A stretch of 64,000 bases of DNA from Lentibacillus halodurans (lineage in GTDB: Bacteria; Bacillota; Bacilli; Bacillales; Amphibacillaceae). Within the stretch, counting starts at the first letter, position 1; the number at the start of each line of letters is the position of its first letter. The notes beneath the pieces were generated by a model that was not told where the DNA came from, ran no database searches, and saw nothing but the letters and a program-made list of their open reading frames with translations. The DNA lies in contig NZ_FOJW01000006.1 of the NCBI RefSeq assembly GCF_900112045.1, positions 62,001 to 126,000 of the forward strand. Reading direction: 5' to 3'. The position numbers and the translations under genes were made by a program. Positions 17,881 through 27,222 of this stretch are shown here, one piece after another.

Positions 17881-18393
17881 CTATCCGTCATGCCATACAA
17901 TTTCACCACATTGTGCCTCATGATCAATTGTCACATCAAAATAATGTTTGCTGTAGAAATGTTTCAGCCGTTTGACATGATCGAAGTCGCGTTTAACAAT
18001 ATCACCGGTAATAAATGGTACATTATCCTTGCGTGCCTCTTCCTTCAAATGCTTCATCAGTACTGATCCATAGCCCTTATTTTCTTCGCCCTTGATATCA
18101 GCAATATGCAAATTTTGATGACCTTTATACGCTGCCTGAATGGCCGAATGCCATTTGCCGCGATATGGTTTAGAACAATTGTGCAGCATAATTTGGCACG
18201 TTTTGGCATCTTTATGTTCATATATGATGACCCATTCTTCATGATCTGTCTGGTCGATACCTACTATGTCCGCATCTCTGGCGATGTTTTTCATGTTTTC
18301 CTGCATCCGGAAAAGTTGTATCTCCAGCGTATCAAGTTTGTCCCTTATTTCATCTTTACTTCTACTATCTTCCAAAAAAGCGCTCTGAACCAT
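17881..18393 (-). CDS. GNAT-like acetyltransferase with N-terminal coiled coil
   Basis: 170 residues. Residues about 5-45 are a charged helix (KDEIRDKLDTLEIQLFRMQ) likely to form a coiled coil. The remainder fits a GNAT core: NLHIADIKGEENKGYGSVLMKHLKEEA holds the acetyl-CoA loop ENKGYGS, then an ITGDIVKRD strand and LKHFYSKHYFDV. AAAGGAGGGCG before the ATG at 18393 decides the start over one nine codons upstream. Substrate unknown; sequence matches the family only in the C-terminal half. Confidence 0.65.
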   Translation of the reverse strand: MVQSAFLEDSRSKDEIRDKLDTLEIQLFRMQENMKNIARDADIVGIDQTDHEEWVIIYEHKDAKTCQIMLHNCSKPYRGKWHSAIQAAYKGHQNLHIADIKGEENKGYGSVLMKHLKEEARKDNVPFITGDIVKRDFDHVKRLKHFYSKHYFDVTIDHEAQCGEIVWHDG

Positions 18394-18453
18394 ATTCGCC
18401 CTCCTTTCCAAAACGCACACAATGCCGTATTGTACTAGAAAGGCGGGACGGGT

Positions 18454-19029
18454 TCAAGGGGTTCCACATGCCCGCAAAAAACAATCCCTCGTATGATCAT
18501 TAACCATCCCTGTCGCCTGCATAAACGCATAGCAAATGGTTGGCCCGACGAACTTGAAGCCGCGTTTTTTCAGATCTTTGCTCATTTGCTCGGATGCCTT
18601 GGTCCACGAAGGAACATCAGCATGCGCTGTCCAGTCATTCACGATCGGTTCACCACCGACAAATTGCCAAATATAGTCGTCAAAGCTGCCGTACGCCTGC
18701 TGAATTTCCAAAAAGGCTCTTGCATTGGTAATGACCGAATTGACTTTGCGCCTGTTTCGGATGATGCCTTCATTTTGTATGAGTTCTTCAACCTTATGAT
18801 GATCATATTGACTGACTGTCATGGGGTCAAACTGATCAAATGCTTCCCGGTAGTTTTCCCGGCGTTTCAATATCGTAATCCAGCTCAGTCCAGCCTGCGC
18901 TCCTTCAAGGGAAAGCATTTCAAACAATATCTGATCATCATGGGTCGGTCTTCCCCACTCATAATCATGATAATCAATATAAACCTGATCATCTGTCACC
19001 CATTCACACCGTTTCACATCCATTGTCAT
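18454..19029 (-). CDS. tag: DNA-3-methyladenine glycosylase I
   Basis: 191-residue base-excision enzyme removing 3-methyladenine from alkylated DNA. Family blocks seen: CEWV at the N-terminus (zinc cysteine), YHDYEWGRPTHDD, LSLEGAQAGLSWITILKRRE, and the C-terminal FVGPTICYAFMQATGMVNDH, where the histidine and a later cysteine complete the zinc site. It overlaps the upstream sulfurtransferase gene by 4 bases (ATGA), so the two are translated together. Confidence 0.95.
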   Translation of the reverse strand: MTMDVKRCEWVTDDQVYIDYHDYEWGRPTHDDQILFEMLSLEGAQAGLSWITILKRRENYREAFDQFDPMTVSQYDHHKVEELIQNEGIIRNRRKVNSVITNARAFLEIQQAYGSFDDYIWQFVGGEPIVNDWTAHADVPSWTKASEQMSKDLKKRGFKFVGPTICYAFMQATGMVNDHTRDCFLRACGTP

Positions 19030-19868
19030 TCATCCTTTATCTCTATCTTATTGTCATCATAGGAAATCCAGTCGCTGAAACTTCCAGGATACAGTTTCAC
19101 ATTTTCATACCCTGCTGATTTCAACGCCAGTATGTTTGGACATGCCGAAACACCGGAGCCACAGGACACGATAATCTCATCATTCTTTGAAAGTGCAGAG
19201 AAATGTTCCTCCAGATCCGTTTGTTTTTTCCATTTACCATTCTCATCCAAAACATGTTTCCAAAAGAAGTTTTTTGCTCCGGGGATGTGTCCCGCTTTCT
19301 TATAGAGTGGTTCCGTTTTGCCCAAATACCTGTCTTGTGAACGTGAATCAATTAACGTTGCGGATTGATGCTGCAATTTGTCTTTTACCTCATCGATATC
19401 CACTTCTTCATTGTCTCGTATCTCCGGATCAAAATCTTTTGGCTCAAGCGAAGGAATTTCTATTGTCACGTCATAACCCTGTTCCACCCAGCCATCAAAA
19501 CCGCCATCAAGCACATAAACGTCTTCATGGCCCATATAATTCAACAGCCACCATAAACGGGATGCGAACATGTCATTCTGCTGGTCATAAATAACAACTG
19601 TCGTATCATGATCAATGCCAATGTTTCCGACCTTAGCCGCGAACATATCCATGTCGGGCAATGGATGAGTGCCGCCATGTTTGGTCTGTTTTCCGGATAA
19701 ATCTTTGTTCAGATCCAAATAAACCGCTTGCGGGATATGTCCTTTTACATAAGCTTTTCTACCGGCGTCCGGGTCCGTTAACTTGAAACGTGTATCAACG
19801 ACAACCGTATTTTCAGGGGTGTTTTCCAATCTGTTCATCAGCCAGTCAGGATCAACAATAACAGACAT
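19026..19868 (-). CDS. Two-domain rhodanese sulfurtransferase
   Basis: 280 residues with two rhodanese domains, as in thiosulfate or 3-mercaptopyruvate sulfurtransferases. Domain 1 (VVVDTRFKL to LDGGFDGWVEQG) is inactive-like; domain 2 has LIDSRSQDRYLG and the catalytic loop VSCGSGVSA with the active cysteine. The GS after cysteine fits mercaptopyruvate preference better than the CRxGxxR loop of thiosulfate enzymes. An upstream ATG at 19901 is in frame, but GGGAGG is spaced for 19868. It is co-transcribed with tag. Confidence 0.87.
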   Translation of the reverse strand: MSVIVDPDWLMNRLENTPENTVVVDTRFKLTDPDAGRKAYVKGHIPQAVYLDLNKDLSGKQTKHGGTHPLPDMDMFAAKVGNIGIDHDTTVVIYDQQNDMFASRLWWLLNYMGHEDVYVLDGGFDGWVEQGYDVTIEIPSLEPKDFDPEIRDNEEVDIDEVKDKLQHQSATLIDSRSQDRYLGKTEPLYKKAGHIPGAKNFFWKHVLDENGKWKKQTDLEEHFSALSKNDEIIVSCGSGVSACPNILALKSAGYENVKLYPGSFSDWISYDDNKIEIKDE

Positions 19869-20033
19869 TTTAAACCCTCCCAGTTTCCTGTTTATCATCA
19901 TTTAATGATTACAATCGTTTTCTTCCCTTCCTATTTTAACCGATGGAAAGTCCGATGAACAGATCCGAGCTCCCCCCTTCATCTTCTATTGTGAAAAATG
20001 GTAAAATAGACTGACAAAGGAGATGGATACATA

Positions 20034-21263
20034 ATGAAAAATGAGTTGATTGAACGCTTCACACAGTATGTCAAGGTAGATACTCAATCAGATGAAGCCA
20101 GCGATACAACTCCGTCAACACCGGGACAGCTGGAATTGGCCAATCTGCTTGTGAATGAATTAAAAGAAATCGGCATGGACGATGTCTCAATTGATGATAA
20201 TGGCTATGTGATGGCGACACTGCCTGCCAACACGAAAAAGGACATCCCGACCATTGGCTTCCTGGCTCATGTCGACACTGCTACTGACTTTACCGGCAAA
20301 AATGTACATCCGCAAATCGTGGAAAATTTTGATGGCAATGATTTAACGTTGAACGAAGACCTGAATGTCGTATTATCAGCTGTCGATTTTCCGGAATTGC
20401 CGGACTATAAGGAACATACACTGATCACGACAGACGGGACAACCTTGCTCGGGGCGGATAACAAAGCAGGCATTACAGAGATCATGACCGCAATGGCATA
20501 CTTGATCAAACACCCCGAAATCAAACATGGGAAAATTCGCATAGCTTTCACCCCTGACGAAGAAATTGGGCGCGGACCGCATCAGTTTGATGTGGAACGA
20601 TTCAATGCCGACTATGCCTACACCATGGATGGCGGACCGCTTGGGGAACTGCAGTATGAGAGCTTTAATGCAGCTGCTGCCAAAATCACGTTTCACGGCA
20701 ATAGTGTCCATCCAGGCACGGCCAAAAATAAAATGGTCAACGCAGGCAAAATGGCCGCTGAATTTATGAACAAGCTGCCTGAACAGGAAGCACCCGAACA
20801 TACAGAAAAATATGAAGGGTTTTATCATCTCCTATCGATCACCGGTGATGTAGAAAAAACCGTGGTATCCTATATTATTCGAGATTTCGACAAGGATAAT
20901 TTTGAAGCACGAAAAGAAACAATGCGGAGCTTCACCAATGAAATCAACGCAAAATATGGGAAGGGATCTGCCGAAATTGCCATGAACGATCAGTATTACA
21001 ACATGCGTGAAAAAATCGAGCCAGTCCAGGAGATCGTGGATATCGCTTACCAGGCTATGGAGAATTTGGACATCAAGCCACTCGTGAAGCCTGTACGGGG
21101 CGGAACTGACGGTTCACAACTTTCGTATAAAGGCTTGCCGACACCAAACATCTTTACCGGTGGCGAAAACTATCACGGAAAATTTGAATATATCTCAGTT
21201 GATAATATGGAAAAAGCAACGAATGTCATTATTGAAATGTGCCGATTATATGAGGCAAGATAA
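20034..21263 (+). CDS. pepT: Peptidase T (tripeptide aminopeptidase)
   Basis: 409-residue M20 metallopeptidase that removes N-terminal residues from tripeptides. Two-zinc site motifs are present: [25 protein letters not shown] and the C-terminal [11 protein letters not shown]. The dimerisation insert (about 215-320) is in place. AAAGGAG lies before the ATG. A terminator follows. It is a single gene. Confidence 0.96.
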   Translation: MKNELIERFTQYVKVDTQSDEASDTTPSTPGQLELANLLVNELKEIGMDDVSIDDNGYVMATLPANTKKDIPTIGFLAHVDTATDFTGKNVHPQIVENFDGNDLTLNEDLNVVLSAVDFPELPDYKEHTLITTDGTTLLGADNKAGITEIMTAMAYLIKHPEIKHGKIRIAFTPDEEIGRGPHQFDVERFNADYAYTMDGGPLGELQYESFNAAAAKITFHGNSVHPGTAKNKMVNAGKMAAEFMNKLPEQEAPEHTEKYEGFYHLLSITGDVEKTVVSYIIRDFDKDNFEARKETMRSFTNEINAKYGKGSAEIAMNDQYYNMREKIEPVQEIVDIAYQAMENLDIKPLVKPVRGGTDGSQLSYKGLPTPNIFTGGENYHGKFEYISVDNMEKATNVIIEMCRLYEAR

Positions 21264-21274
21264 CCATGATGAGA

Positions 21275-21308
21275 TAGCCAGGTTCTTTCCATCGTGAACC
21301 TGGCATTT
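21275..21308 (+). terminator. Intrinsic terminator of pepT
   Basis: GCCAGGTTC pairs with GAACCTGGC, loop TTTCCATCGT, then ATTTCA; T tract is short. Confidence 0.65.
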
Positions 21309-21460
21309 CACATGGCAAAAATCTGCTCCATGCTAAATTTAATCAAACATGTAATCAAAATAACTGTCATTCATTTTCTAAGTAATGCCATAGACCATTC
21401 CGAATAGAGCGTGTTATGATGAATCTTGGAAGTAAAATGAGAATGACAGAGGGGAATTGG

Positions 21461-22474
21461 ATGTGCAAAAAAAGCTTCACGGTTGCATTAGCGCTATTTG
21501 CCATGCTGCTTCTGTTCACGGCCTGTAGTGATGAAGCATCAGAAGATCAACAGACCGCTGAGCCTGCACCAACAGATGAAACGGAAAGCAAAAATAAGGC
21601 AGAACCGGCTGTAAACCAAATACAGCTGCCTCAGGAGCACTTGCAAAAAAACGATACGGGTGACACCGTACAATCGCTGCAGAAAGCCTTGAATAAAGTC
21701 GGCTATTCCATTCGTCCAAATGGGACATATGATAACATAACGACATGGGCTGTCACAGACTATCAAATACAGCAGGAGTCATTGCCTGTCACTGGAATTT
21801 ACGACGACACGACCAAGGATGCACTCAATCATTCACTCGAAAACAATTCAGACATCAAGCCTGGTGCGGGTCTTGAAGCGCCCGGGGATGAATCTGATCA
21901 GGTTGATAACCCGCATGAAATCCTGGTACTTGTAAACAAGGGCAATGCATTGCCGGATGGATTTGAACCTATAAATCTGGTTGTACCGGATGTTCACTTC
22001 CCATTTGAAGATTTTTTGCCTAAAAAACAAATGCGGCAAGTGGCAGCCACAGCCTTGGAGGATATGTTCGAATCAGCGGATAATGCAGGACTTGAATTAT
22101 TTGCCCAATCCGGATACCGCTCCTACGAAAGGCAAGATGCCATTTTTGCTGCCAATGTTCAGGAGCACGGTGAGGAGGCCGCCAACAATTTCAGTGCACG
22201 GCCGGGAGAAAGTGAGCATCAGACCGGCCTGACAATGGATGTGACCAGTCCGGATATCAATTATCAATTAATCGAGGAATTCGGTGAAACTGATGAAGGA
22301 AAGTGGCTTCAGGAGCATGCTGCAGAATATGGGTTCATCATCCGATATCCGGAAGGCAAGGAAAATATCACTCAATATCAGTATGAACCATGGCATTTGC
22401 GTTATGTCGGTGAAAAAGCCGCTGCTGAAATCATGAAGAAAAATATGACACTTGAGGAGTATTTAGGGGAGTGA
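21461..22474 (+). CDS. VanY-type D-alanyl-D-alanine carboxypeptidase lipoprotein
   Basis: 337 residues. A signal peptide with lipobox LFTAC is followed by an acidic linker, a peptidoglycan-binding domain (about 55-120: GDTVQSLQKALNKVGY, TYDNITTWAVTDYQ) and an M15B peptidase domain. Zinc motif SEHQTGLTMDV (SxHxxGxxxD) and EPWHLRYVG are complete. It should trim terminal D-alanine from wall stem peptides outside the membrane. An earlier in-frame ATG exists at 21416, but GAGGGGAA is spaced for 21461, which also gives a proper signal peptide. Confidence 0.92.
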   Translation: MCKKSFTVALALFAMLLLFTACSDEASEDQQTAEPAPTDETESKNKAEPAVNQIQLPQEHLQKNDTGDTVQSLQKALNKVGYSIRPNGTYDNITTWAVTDYQIQQESLPVTGIYDDTTKDALNHSLENNSDIKPGAGLEAPGDESDQVDNPHEILVLVNKGNALPDGFEPINLVVPDVHFPFEDFLPKKQMRQVAATALEDMFESADNAGLELFAQSGYRSYERQDAIFAANVQEHGEEAANNFSARPGESEHQTGLTMDVTSPDINYQLIEEFGETDEGKWLQEHAAEYGFIIRYPEGKENITQYQYEPWHLRYVGEKAAAEIMKKNMTLEEYLGE

Positions 22475-22480
22475 CCGAGA

Positions 22481-22518
22481 ATGAAGGCGCATCGTCGTCA
22501 GACACACGCGCCTTCTTT
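22481..22518. terminator. Bidirectional intrinsic terminator
   Basis: GAAGGCGC pairs with GCGCCTTC followed by T5, between convergent carboxypeptidase and SRPBCC genes. Confidence 0.75.
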
Positions 22519-22980
22519 TTATGTATTTGCTTGCTCCTTCTCTGCCACTTGTTTGACGCGATTCAGAAATCGAGTGACAACCTTGTTGCTGGCAGCAAGC
22601 TTTACAAGAAGTTTCAGATACCATTTTAACGGCTGACTTGTTGTCTCGTAACGGAAATACGTTTTGTTCTCGCCTAATTTTTTCAGCTCATAGTAGGCTG
22701 TTATTTGAAACGTGTTGGCAAGTGTAAAACCGACCTTCATTTCTTTATAATCCGGTTCATTCTTGTAAAGGAATGTTTCGACATCGTATTCCTCGATGCG
22801 CTTTCCTTCCTGAAATTTTTGCCTGTAGATGCTGCCTGCACCCTCTTCGGTGACCTTAACCGGTTCATGTGCAACCACATTCGGCATGATTTTTTGCATA
22901 TCCTCCAGCGAACCATCAAATAGCTTCCAGATATGTCCAATAGGTGCATCAATCTCGATATCATTTGACCATTTTTTCAC
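22519..22980 (-). CDS. SRPBCC (START-like) family protein
   Basis: 153 residues. The N-terminal SNDIEIDAPIGHIWKLFDG and the later strand-helix pattern fit the polyketide-cyclase/SRPBCC hydrophobic-pocket fold; the long C-terminal helix VKLAASNKVVTRFLNRVKQ is the usual final helix. GAGGAG is spaced for a GTG start at 22980; an ATG at 23004 is also in frame. Ligand unknown. Confidence 0.75.
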   Translation of the reverse strand: MKKWSNDIEIDAPIGHIWKLFDGSLEDMQKIMPNVVAHEPVKVTEEGAGSIYRQKFQEGKRIEEYDVETFLYKNEPDYKEMKVGFTLANTFQITAYYELKKLGENKTYFRYETTSQPLKWYLKLLVKLAASNKVVTRFLNRVKQVAEKEQANT

Positions 22981-23139
22981 TAAAACCACTCCTCTAGCTT
23001 CCATTATACCAATGGAGGCAACTCGAAAATAGGCCAAAAGAAAAAAGTTTTCCCTGGAAAAGAAAGGCATACTTTTCGTTTAAAATGCTTCAAAATCATT
23101 AGTGCAATAATAACAAAGAAAATGATGTTTTCGACCCGT

Positions 23140-23319
23140 TCATAGAAAAAAGTTGTTTGGATAATTCATAGTATTTTTCAGGTATATATCACCTCTGTGT
23201 TTGTTCAGCAATGCTTTGATCGGTCTCGATCTTGGTAATAACACCATCGGACCAAATGCAAGTGCGATCAGGAATAATAGGAGACTCAAAACATACCAGC
23301 CTTGACTGAATAAATACGG
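23140..23319 (-). pseudogene. Remnant of a small membrane protein
   Basis: Sixty open codons after an in-frame TAA read FSQGWYVLSLLLFLIALAFG and PRSRPIKALLNKHRGD, a hydrophobic helix plus a basic loop resembling the C-terminal part of DUF2269-like integral membrane proteins. No start codon or ribosome site precedes it. The rest of 23071-23600 shows no gene. Confidence 0.3.
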
Positions 23320-23600
23320 TTACAGTGTATCAGCAGCCCATCCAGCATACCGCTTCAAAATCACATCCGCTAATCAGCTTATGATCCACTAAATCTATTT
23401 GAACGAATTAGCCGATGCCCCCGTAAAAGCAAAATACTGAATGTTTGTATGATTGTATCTGTTCTTTATTTGCTGAGAATAATTCAATCAAATAAGACAT
23501 AAACAAATAAAATTCAACTATTTATGCATTGTTATGGAAAAAATTGCTTATAGCGGAAATGGAAGATATAATGTACCAAAAATGATAAGGAGAGAAAAGC

Positions 23601-23951
23601 ATGTTAACTGTTAAAGAGGTTGCAGAAAAACTGTCTATCGCACCATCTACAATCCGTTATTATGACGATCAGGGGTTGCTTCCTTTTATTCAGCGCGATA
23701 AAAATAGCTATCGTCTTTTTAAAGAAGATGAATTATTTTGGCTGGAGTTAATCGAATGTATGCGATCAACCGGAATGCCTATCAAAACCCTCCGCCATGT
23801 AGCGCATTTACATATGCAAGGGAAAGAAACATTAGCAGAGAGAAAACGAATTTTTAAAGAGCATCGTGAAAAACTGCATAAGCAAAAACAAGATATCGAT
23901 GTAGCATTGGGAAAACTAGAAGTCAAAATGAAATTGCTGGATTCTCTATAA
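23601..23951 (+). CDS. MerR-family transcriptional regulator
   Basis: 116 residues. MLTVKEVAEKLSIAPSTIRYYDDQGLLP is the MerR helix-turn-helix and first wing; RLFKEDELFWLELIECMRSTGMPIKTLRH is the second; residues about 75-115 form the dimerisation coiled coil. No cysteine-rich effector site is present, as in AdhR/YraB-type regulators of aldehyde stress. AAGGAGAG precedes the ATG. The gene is alone; its target is not evident. Bases 23952-24377 hold nothing recognisable. Confidence 0.88.
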   Translation: MLTVKEVAEKLSIAPSTIRYYDDQGLLPFIQRDKNSYRLFKEDELFWLELIECMRSTGMPIKTLRHVAHLHMQGKETLAERKRIFKEHREKLHKQKQDIDVALGKLEVKMKLLDSL

Positions 23952-24377
23952 TTTGGTGAAAACCCATTTATTTTTATTTCAGCTCCCTGCAATGCTTCTT
24001 AGTTTCTTGCTCACATATGATCCCTTTCACCAACACGATATTGATTGATATCTCATAACATTAAACGACATATTTTGTTTCGGCTAAAAATAATTTCACC
24101 ACCTATCATTTTTCACATTCAAAGATCTTGCATTAAAGTGAACTTTAACGTTTATTCTGTATAAACAATGAGACAGTGGCAGACATAAATTTTAAAAGGT
24201 TTCAAAGCAGAAATAAAGCTAGGAAAGATGTCATCATTTACGACAATAATCTGCTAAAACAAAAGAACACGGTGCTTATCCCATTATTTATAATTAACAA
24301 CTGAATCAACTACATGTAATGGGTACATCAAGCTGTCTGGAATAGTCAGAAGATATATGAGGGGGATTCGATTCAGC

Positions 24378-25064
24378 ATGAATCAATTGAAATATTTAAA
24401 TTTCGGACACATAGAGGGATTTAACAGCTTATCTGCTGAAAACAAAGATTTGTTTATTGATGTATATAAAAAGCATATTAGCAGTATTCATGTTGAAAAG
24501 AGAGGGGAGTACTCAGAAACCAATATAAAATCGGTATATCTTAATCAGGATGGTAACTTTTGGACAACCTTCAAAAATGGTACAACACTTACGTATAAAA
24601 CGGACAGTTCATTTATTGGAGAACCCTTTGCCGATATCGGGATAACTAAAGATGAAATAGCAAATCTCAAGAATGTCATAACGGGTTTCAAAAACCTTGA
24701 GACTGTATCTCTCAATATCATGGAAATTCTCTTCCAGGTGATACAGAAATGTTCTGCATCACCAAATCATAGCAGTGTTGAGACAAAAATTATTAATGAA
24801 TCCTCAGAAATTGGAAGTGGATTAACATTTATCAGCAGGCTATTACAGGATAAAGACACATCAAAATCATCACTTGATGAGGATATCATGTTACCTGTTA
24901 TTGAAGATGCAATATTCTTTATGAATAGCAGTGTTTTGTCTTTTTTAAACGATAAGGCTAGTCATGAACCGGAAAGTCCAGATAAACATATACAAGAGGG
25001 AATTACTATATTTTATGATTATTTAATTAAGAATGGTCTCCTAGTCAAGACATTTAAAGATTAA
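24378..25064 (+). CDS. Hypothetical protein
   Basis: 228 residues, not recognised. The protein is acidic to neutral, soluble, rich in N, S and K, with GHIEGFNSLSAENKDLFIDVYKKH near the start and an amphipathic helical C-terminal half (ENLKNVITGFKNLETVSLNIMEI-like). No signal peptide, membrane segment or catalytic motif is visible. Base composition is more A+T-rich than the neighbours, suggesting acquired DNA. GAGGGGGA lies 11 bases upstream of the chosen ATG; an ATG at 24357 is also in frame. No operon partner. Confidence 0.55.
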   Translation: MNQLKYLNFGHIEGFNSLSAENKDLFIDVYKKHISSIHVEKRGEYSETNIKSVYLNQDGNFWTTFKNGTTLTYKTDSSFIGEPFADIGITKDEIANLKNVITGFKNLETVSLNIMEILFQVIQKCSASPNHSSVETKIINESSEIGSGLTFISRLLQDKDTSKSSLDEDIMLPVIEDAIFFMNSSVLSFLNDKASHEPESPDKHIQEGITIFYDYLIKNGLLVKTFKD

Positions 25065-25156
25065 CATAAAATCTAATATCTGGCTGAATAGAATGTGTCT
25101 GAATCGTTATAAGATTTATTTTCACCATGTTACAGCACCATGATGACCCAATCTGA

Positions 25157-26950
25157 TCATGTCACCCCCCTTCGTCTTTGAAGTTCCTGCTGTATTTCCT
25201 TAATTTCCTTAAGAATCTGTTCCTGCTCCTCTTCACTTTCCGCCTCCATACTCATCAGCCGGGTCAGTCTTAACTCAAGTTCTTGTATGTCATTTTCCGA
25301 ATCGCCCGGTTTTCGTTGTTTATGTTCCAAATATTCATCGTAACTTCCCTCATAGTCAAGTACTTGGCCGCCTCCAAGATCAATCATCCGATTGGCGGTT
25401 TTTTCAATCAAGTAACGATCATGGGAAACGATCATCAATGCTCCCGGATAGGCTTGCAGGACATCCTCAATCACTTCTTTTGTGTCCACATCCAAAAAAT
25501 TTGTCGGCTCATCCAGCACAAGAAAGTTGGCACTGCTGAAATATAAATGGATAAATGCCACTCTGCATTTTTCACCCATACTGAGCGCCGAAATGCTTTT
25601 GAAGACTTCTTCTTGTGAAAACAGAAAACAGCCAAGAATCGTCCGTGCTTCTGACTCGGTCATCCCGGGTAATTCAAGTAAACTGTCCAGTATCGTTTTT
25701 CGATCATCCAAGTTGTCGAGCTCTTGGGCAAAGTAGCCGATGTTTGTCTGCGGGTTCCTTATTATTTGGCCTTCATCAGGCATAAGGTTTCCGGCAATCA
25801 GTTTCAGCAAGGTGGATTTGCCAGAGCCATTTGGACCGATGACGCCAATACGATCACCCCGATAAATAGACGTATCCAGATTAGAAAACAGCCGCTTTTA
25901 CCTACCGTAAGCAAATGATAATTGCTCAATACGCACAAGCCTTCGTGCCGAAAAATAAGCATCATCAAGACGGACATTCACTTTTTGATCTGCTTGCGGT
26001 TTTTTGACCTGATTTTTTTCGAGACGTTCCAATTCTTTTTCCTTTGCCTTGAAACGGGAAACGTTTTTCTTTGCTTTGGAGCGTGCGAAATCATTTTGTC
26101 CCGCTGCCTTATGTGCCTGCTGAAACCATTGCTGATAATTGCGGATAGTGTTTAATAATGCTTCTTTTCTTTTTTGCTGTTTTTGATAGAGCATTTCCTG
26201 TGTCCGCCGTTCGACTTCCTTCTGGTTTCGGTATGCTGTATATCCACCTTCATAGCGCTTACAGGAATCCGGACTGAGCTCTAATATCGCATCGGCCGTC
26301 CGATCCAGAAAATAACGGTCGTGTGAAACGAACAATACAGCTCCGGAATAATGCACCAGCCATTCCTCCAGCCATTCAATGGTTCCTTTATCTAGATGAT
26401 TGGTCGGCTCATCCATGATAATACACTCAGGTTTCTGCAAAATAAGCCGCGCTAACTGTGCCCGAGTTTTTTGGCCTCCGCTCAACTGATCATAAGGTTG
26501 ATCCCAAACGGACGACGGAAGCTTCACCTGATGCAAGGCATTTTCAGCTTCCGGCTCCAGCTGATAACCATCATGATCCAAAAATGCACTGTAAATGTCT
26601 GTATATTTTTCCATATCCATTTCAGATTGCATGTGTAACGCTTCCATCTGCCTTTTAAGTTCAAAAACTTTGCCGGCTGCACTTTGGACAAATGCCATGA
26701 CAGTTATCGAGAGGCTATAATCCGGATCCTGCTCAAGAATCCCCCAATGATCGGCTGGCACAAACCGCTCGACAGTCCCAGCATCAAACGGCACTTTTCC
26801 GAGAAGACCATTTAAAAGGGTTGTTTTTCCCGCGCCATTCCGGCCAAATAGCGCCAAATGTTCACCTTTCCTAAATGCTATATCAATATTGCGGAACAGT
26901 GTTTTACCATTCCACTCTTTACTGAGCCCTTTTCCTTTCAAAATAAACAT
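25157..26950 (-). pseudogene. ABC-F family ATPase interrupted by an in-frame stop
   Basis: The gene reads as one ABC-F protein of about 597 codons with a TAA at 25900-25898. Domain 1 has GRNGAGKTT, LSGGQKTRA and CIIMDEPTNHLD; a long linker rich in K, Q, R follows; then SFAYGR-stop-KRLFSNLDTSIYRGDRIGVIG continues in the same frame into GPNGSGKST, LSMGEKCRV and FLVLDEPTNFLD, and a coiled-coil tail. Only one codon separates the two halves, so a single substitution explains the break. The signature LSMGEK in domain 2 departs from LSGGE. The ATG at 26950 fits GGGGG; 26956 is also in frame. Function as for other ABC-F proteins, if intact. Confidence 0.8.
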
Positions 26951-27101
26951 ATCCATACCCCCATTTGTTGAGCCTGCCTGTGGGCAAACGAAATGGGGAT
27001 ATGGATATACTTGTTCCTGGAAATGCTATGCGTTTATTGTCCGAAAAAAGTACACACATATCCCATCCGTTCCTAAAGGCAGAAACGTTTTGCTTGATCA
27101 T
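26919..27101 (-). CDS. Possible leader ORF overlapping the second ABC-F start
   Basis: Up to 60 codons (MIKQNVSAF...) in a different frame from the ABC-F gene, running over its ribosome site and ending 31 bases inside it. An internal ATG at 27059 (MCVLFSDNK) is preceded by AGGAACGG. Start choice is uncertain, and the evidence is only position and overlap with the RNA stems. Confidence 0.3.
   Translation of the reverse strand: MIKQNVSAFRNGWDMCVLFSDNKRIAFPGTSISISPFRLPTGRLNKWGYGYVYFERKRAQ
26949..27008 (-). promoter_or_regulatory. 18-bp stem covering the ribosome site and start of the second ABC-F gene
   Basis: ATATCCATATCCCCATTT (27008-26991) pairs with AAATGGGGGTATGGATAT (26966-26949) across a 24-base loop; 17 pairs are Watson-Crick and one is G-U. 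The 3' arm holds the GGGGG site and both possible ATGs. No T tract follows, so it should act on translation. Confidence 0.65.
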
Positions 27102-27140
27102 TCAAACATGCGGAAAATGTGTGTTTACTTCATTTCGGAC
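27039..27140 (-). promoter_or_regulatory. Upstream long stem in the same leader
   Basis: GTCCGAAATGAAGTAAACAC (from 27140) can pair, with bulges, with TGTGTGTACTTTTTTCGGAC (27058-27039). It sits between the promoter and the start-masking stem and surrounds possible leader ORFs. Confidence 0.4.
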
Positions 27141-27171
27141 GGGTTCCTCCTCGAATTCATTTCTTTCTACT

Positions 27172-27200
27172 ATCTTAATGGGATTGATTCATCATGTCAA
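27172..27200 (-). promoter_or_regulatory. Sigma-A-type promoter for the second ABC-F leader
   Basis: TTGACA (27200-27195), 17-base spacer, TAAGAT (27177-27172). It gives a leader of about 210 bases before the ABC-F start. Confidence 0.6.
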
Positions 27201-27222
27201 TGTTGCTTATAAACGCGCTTGT

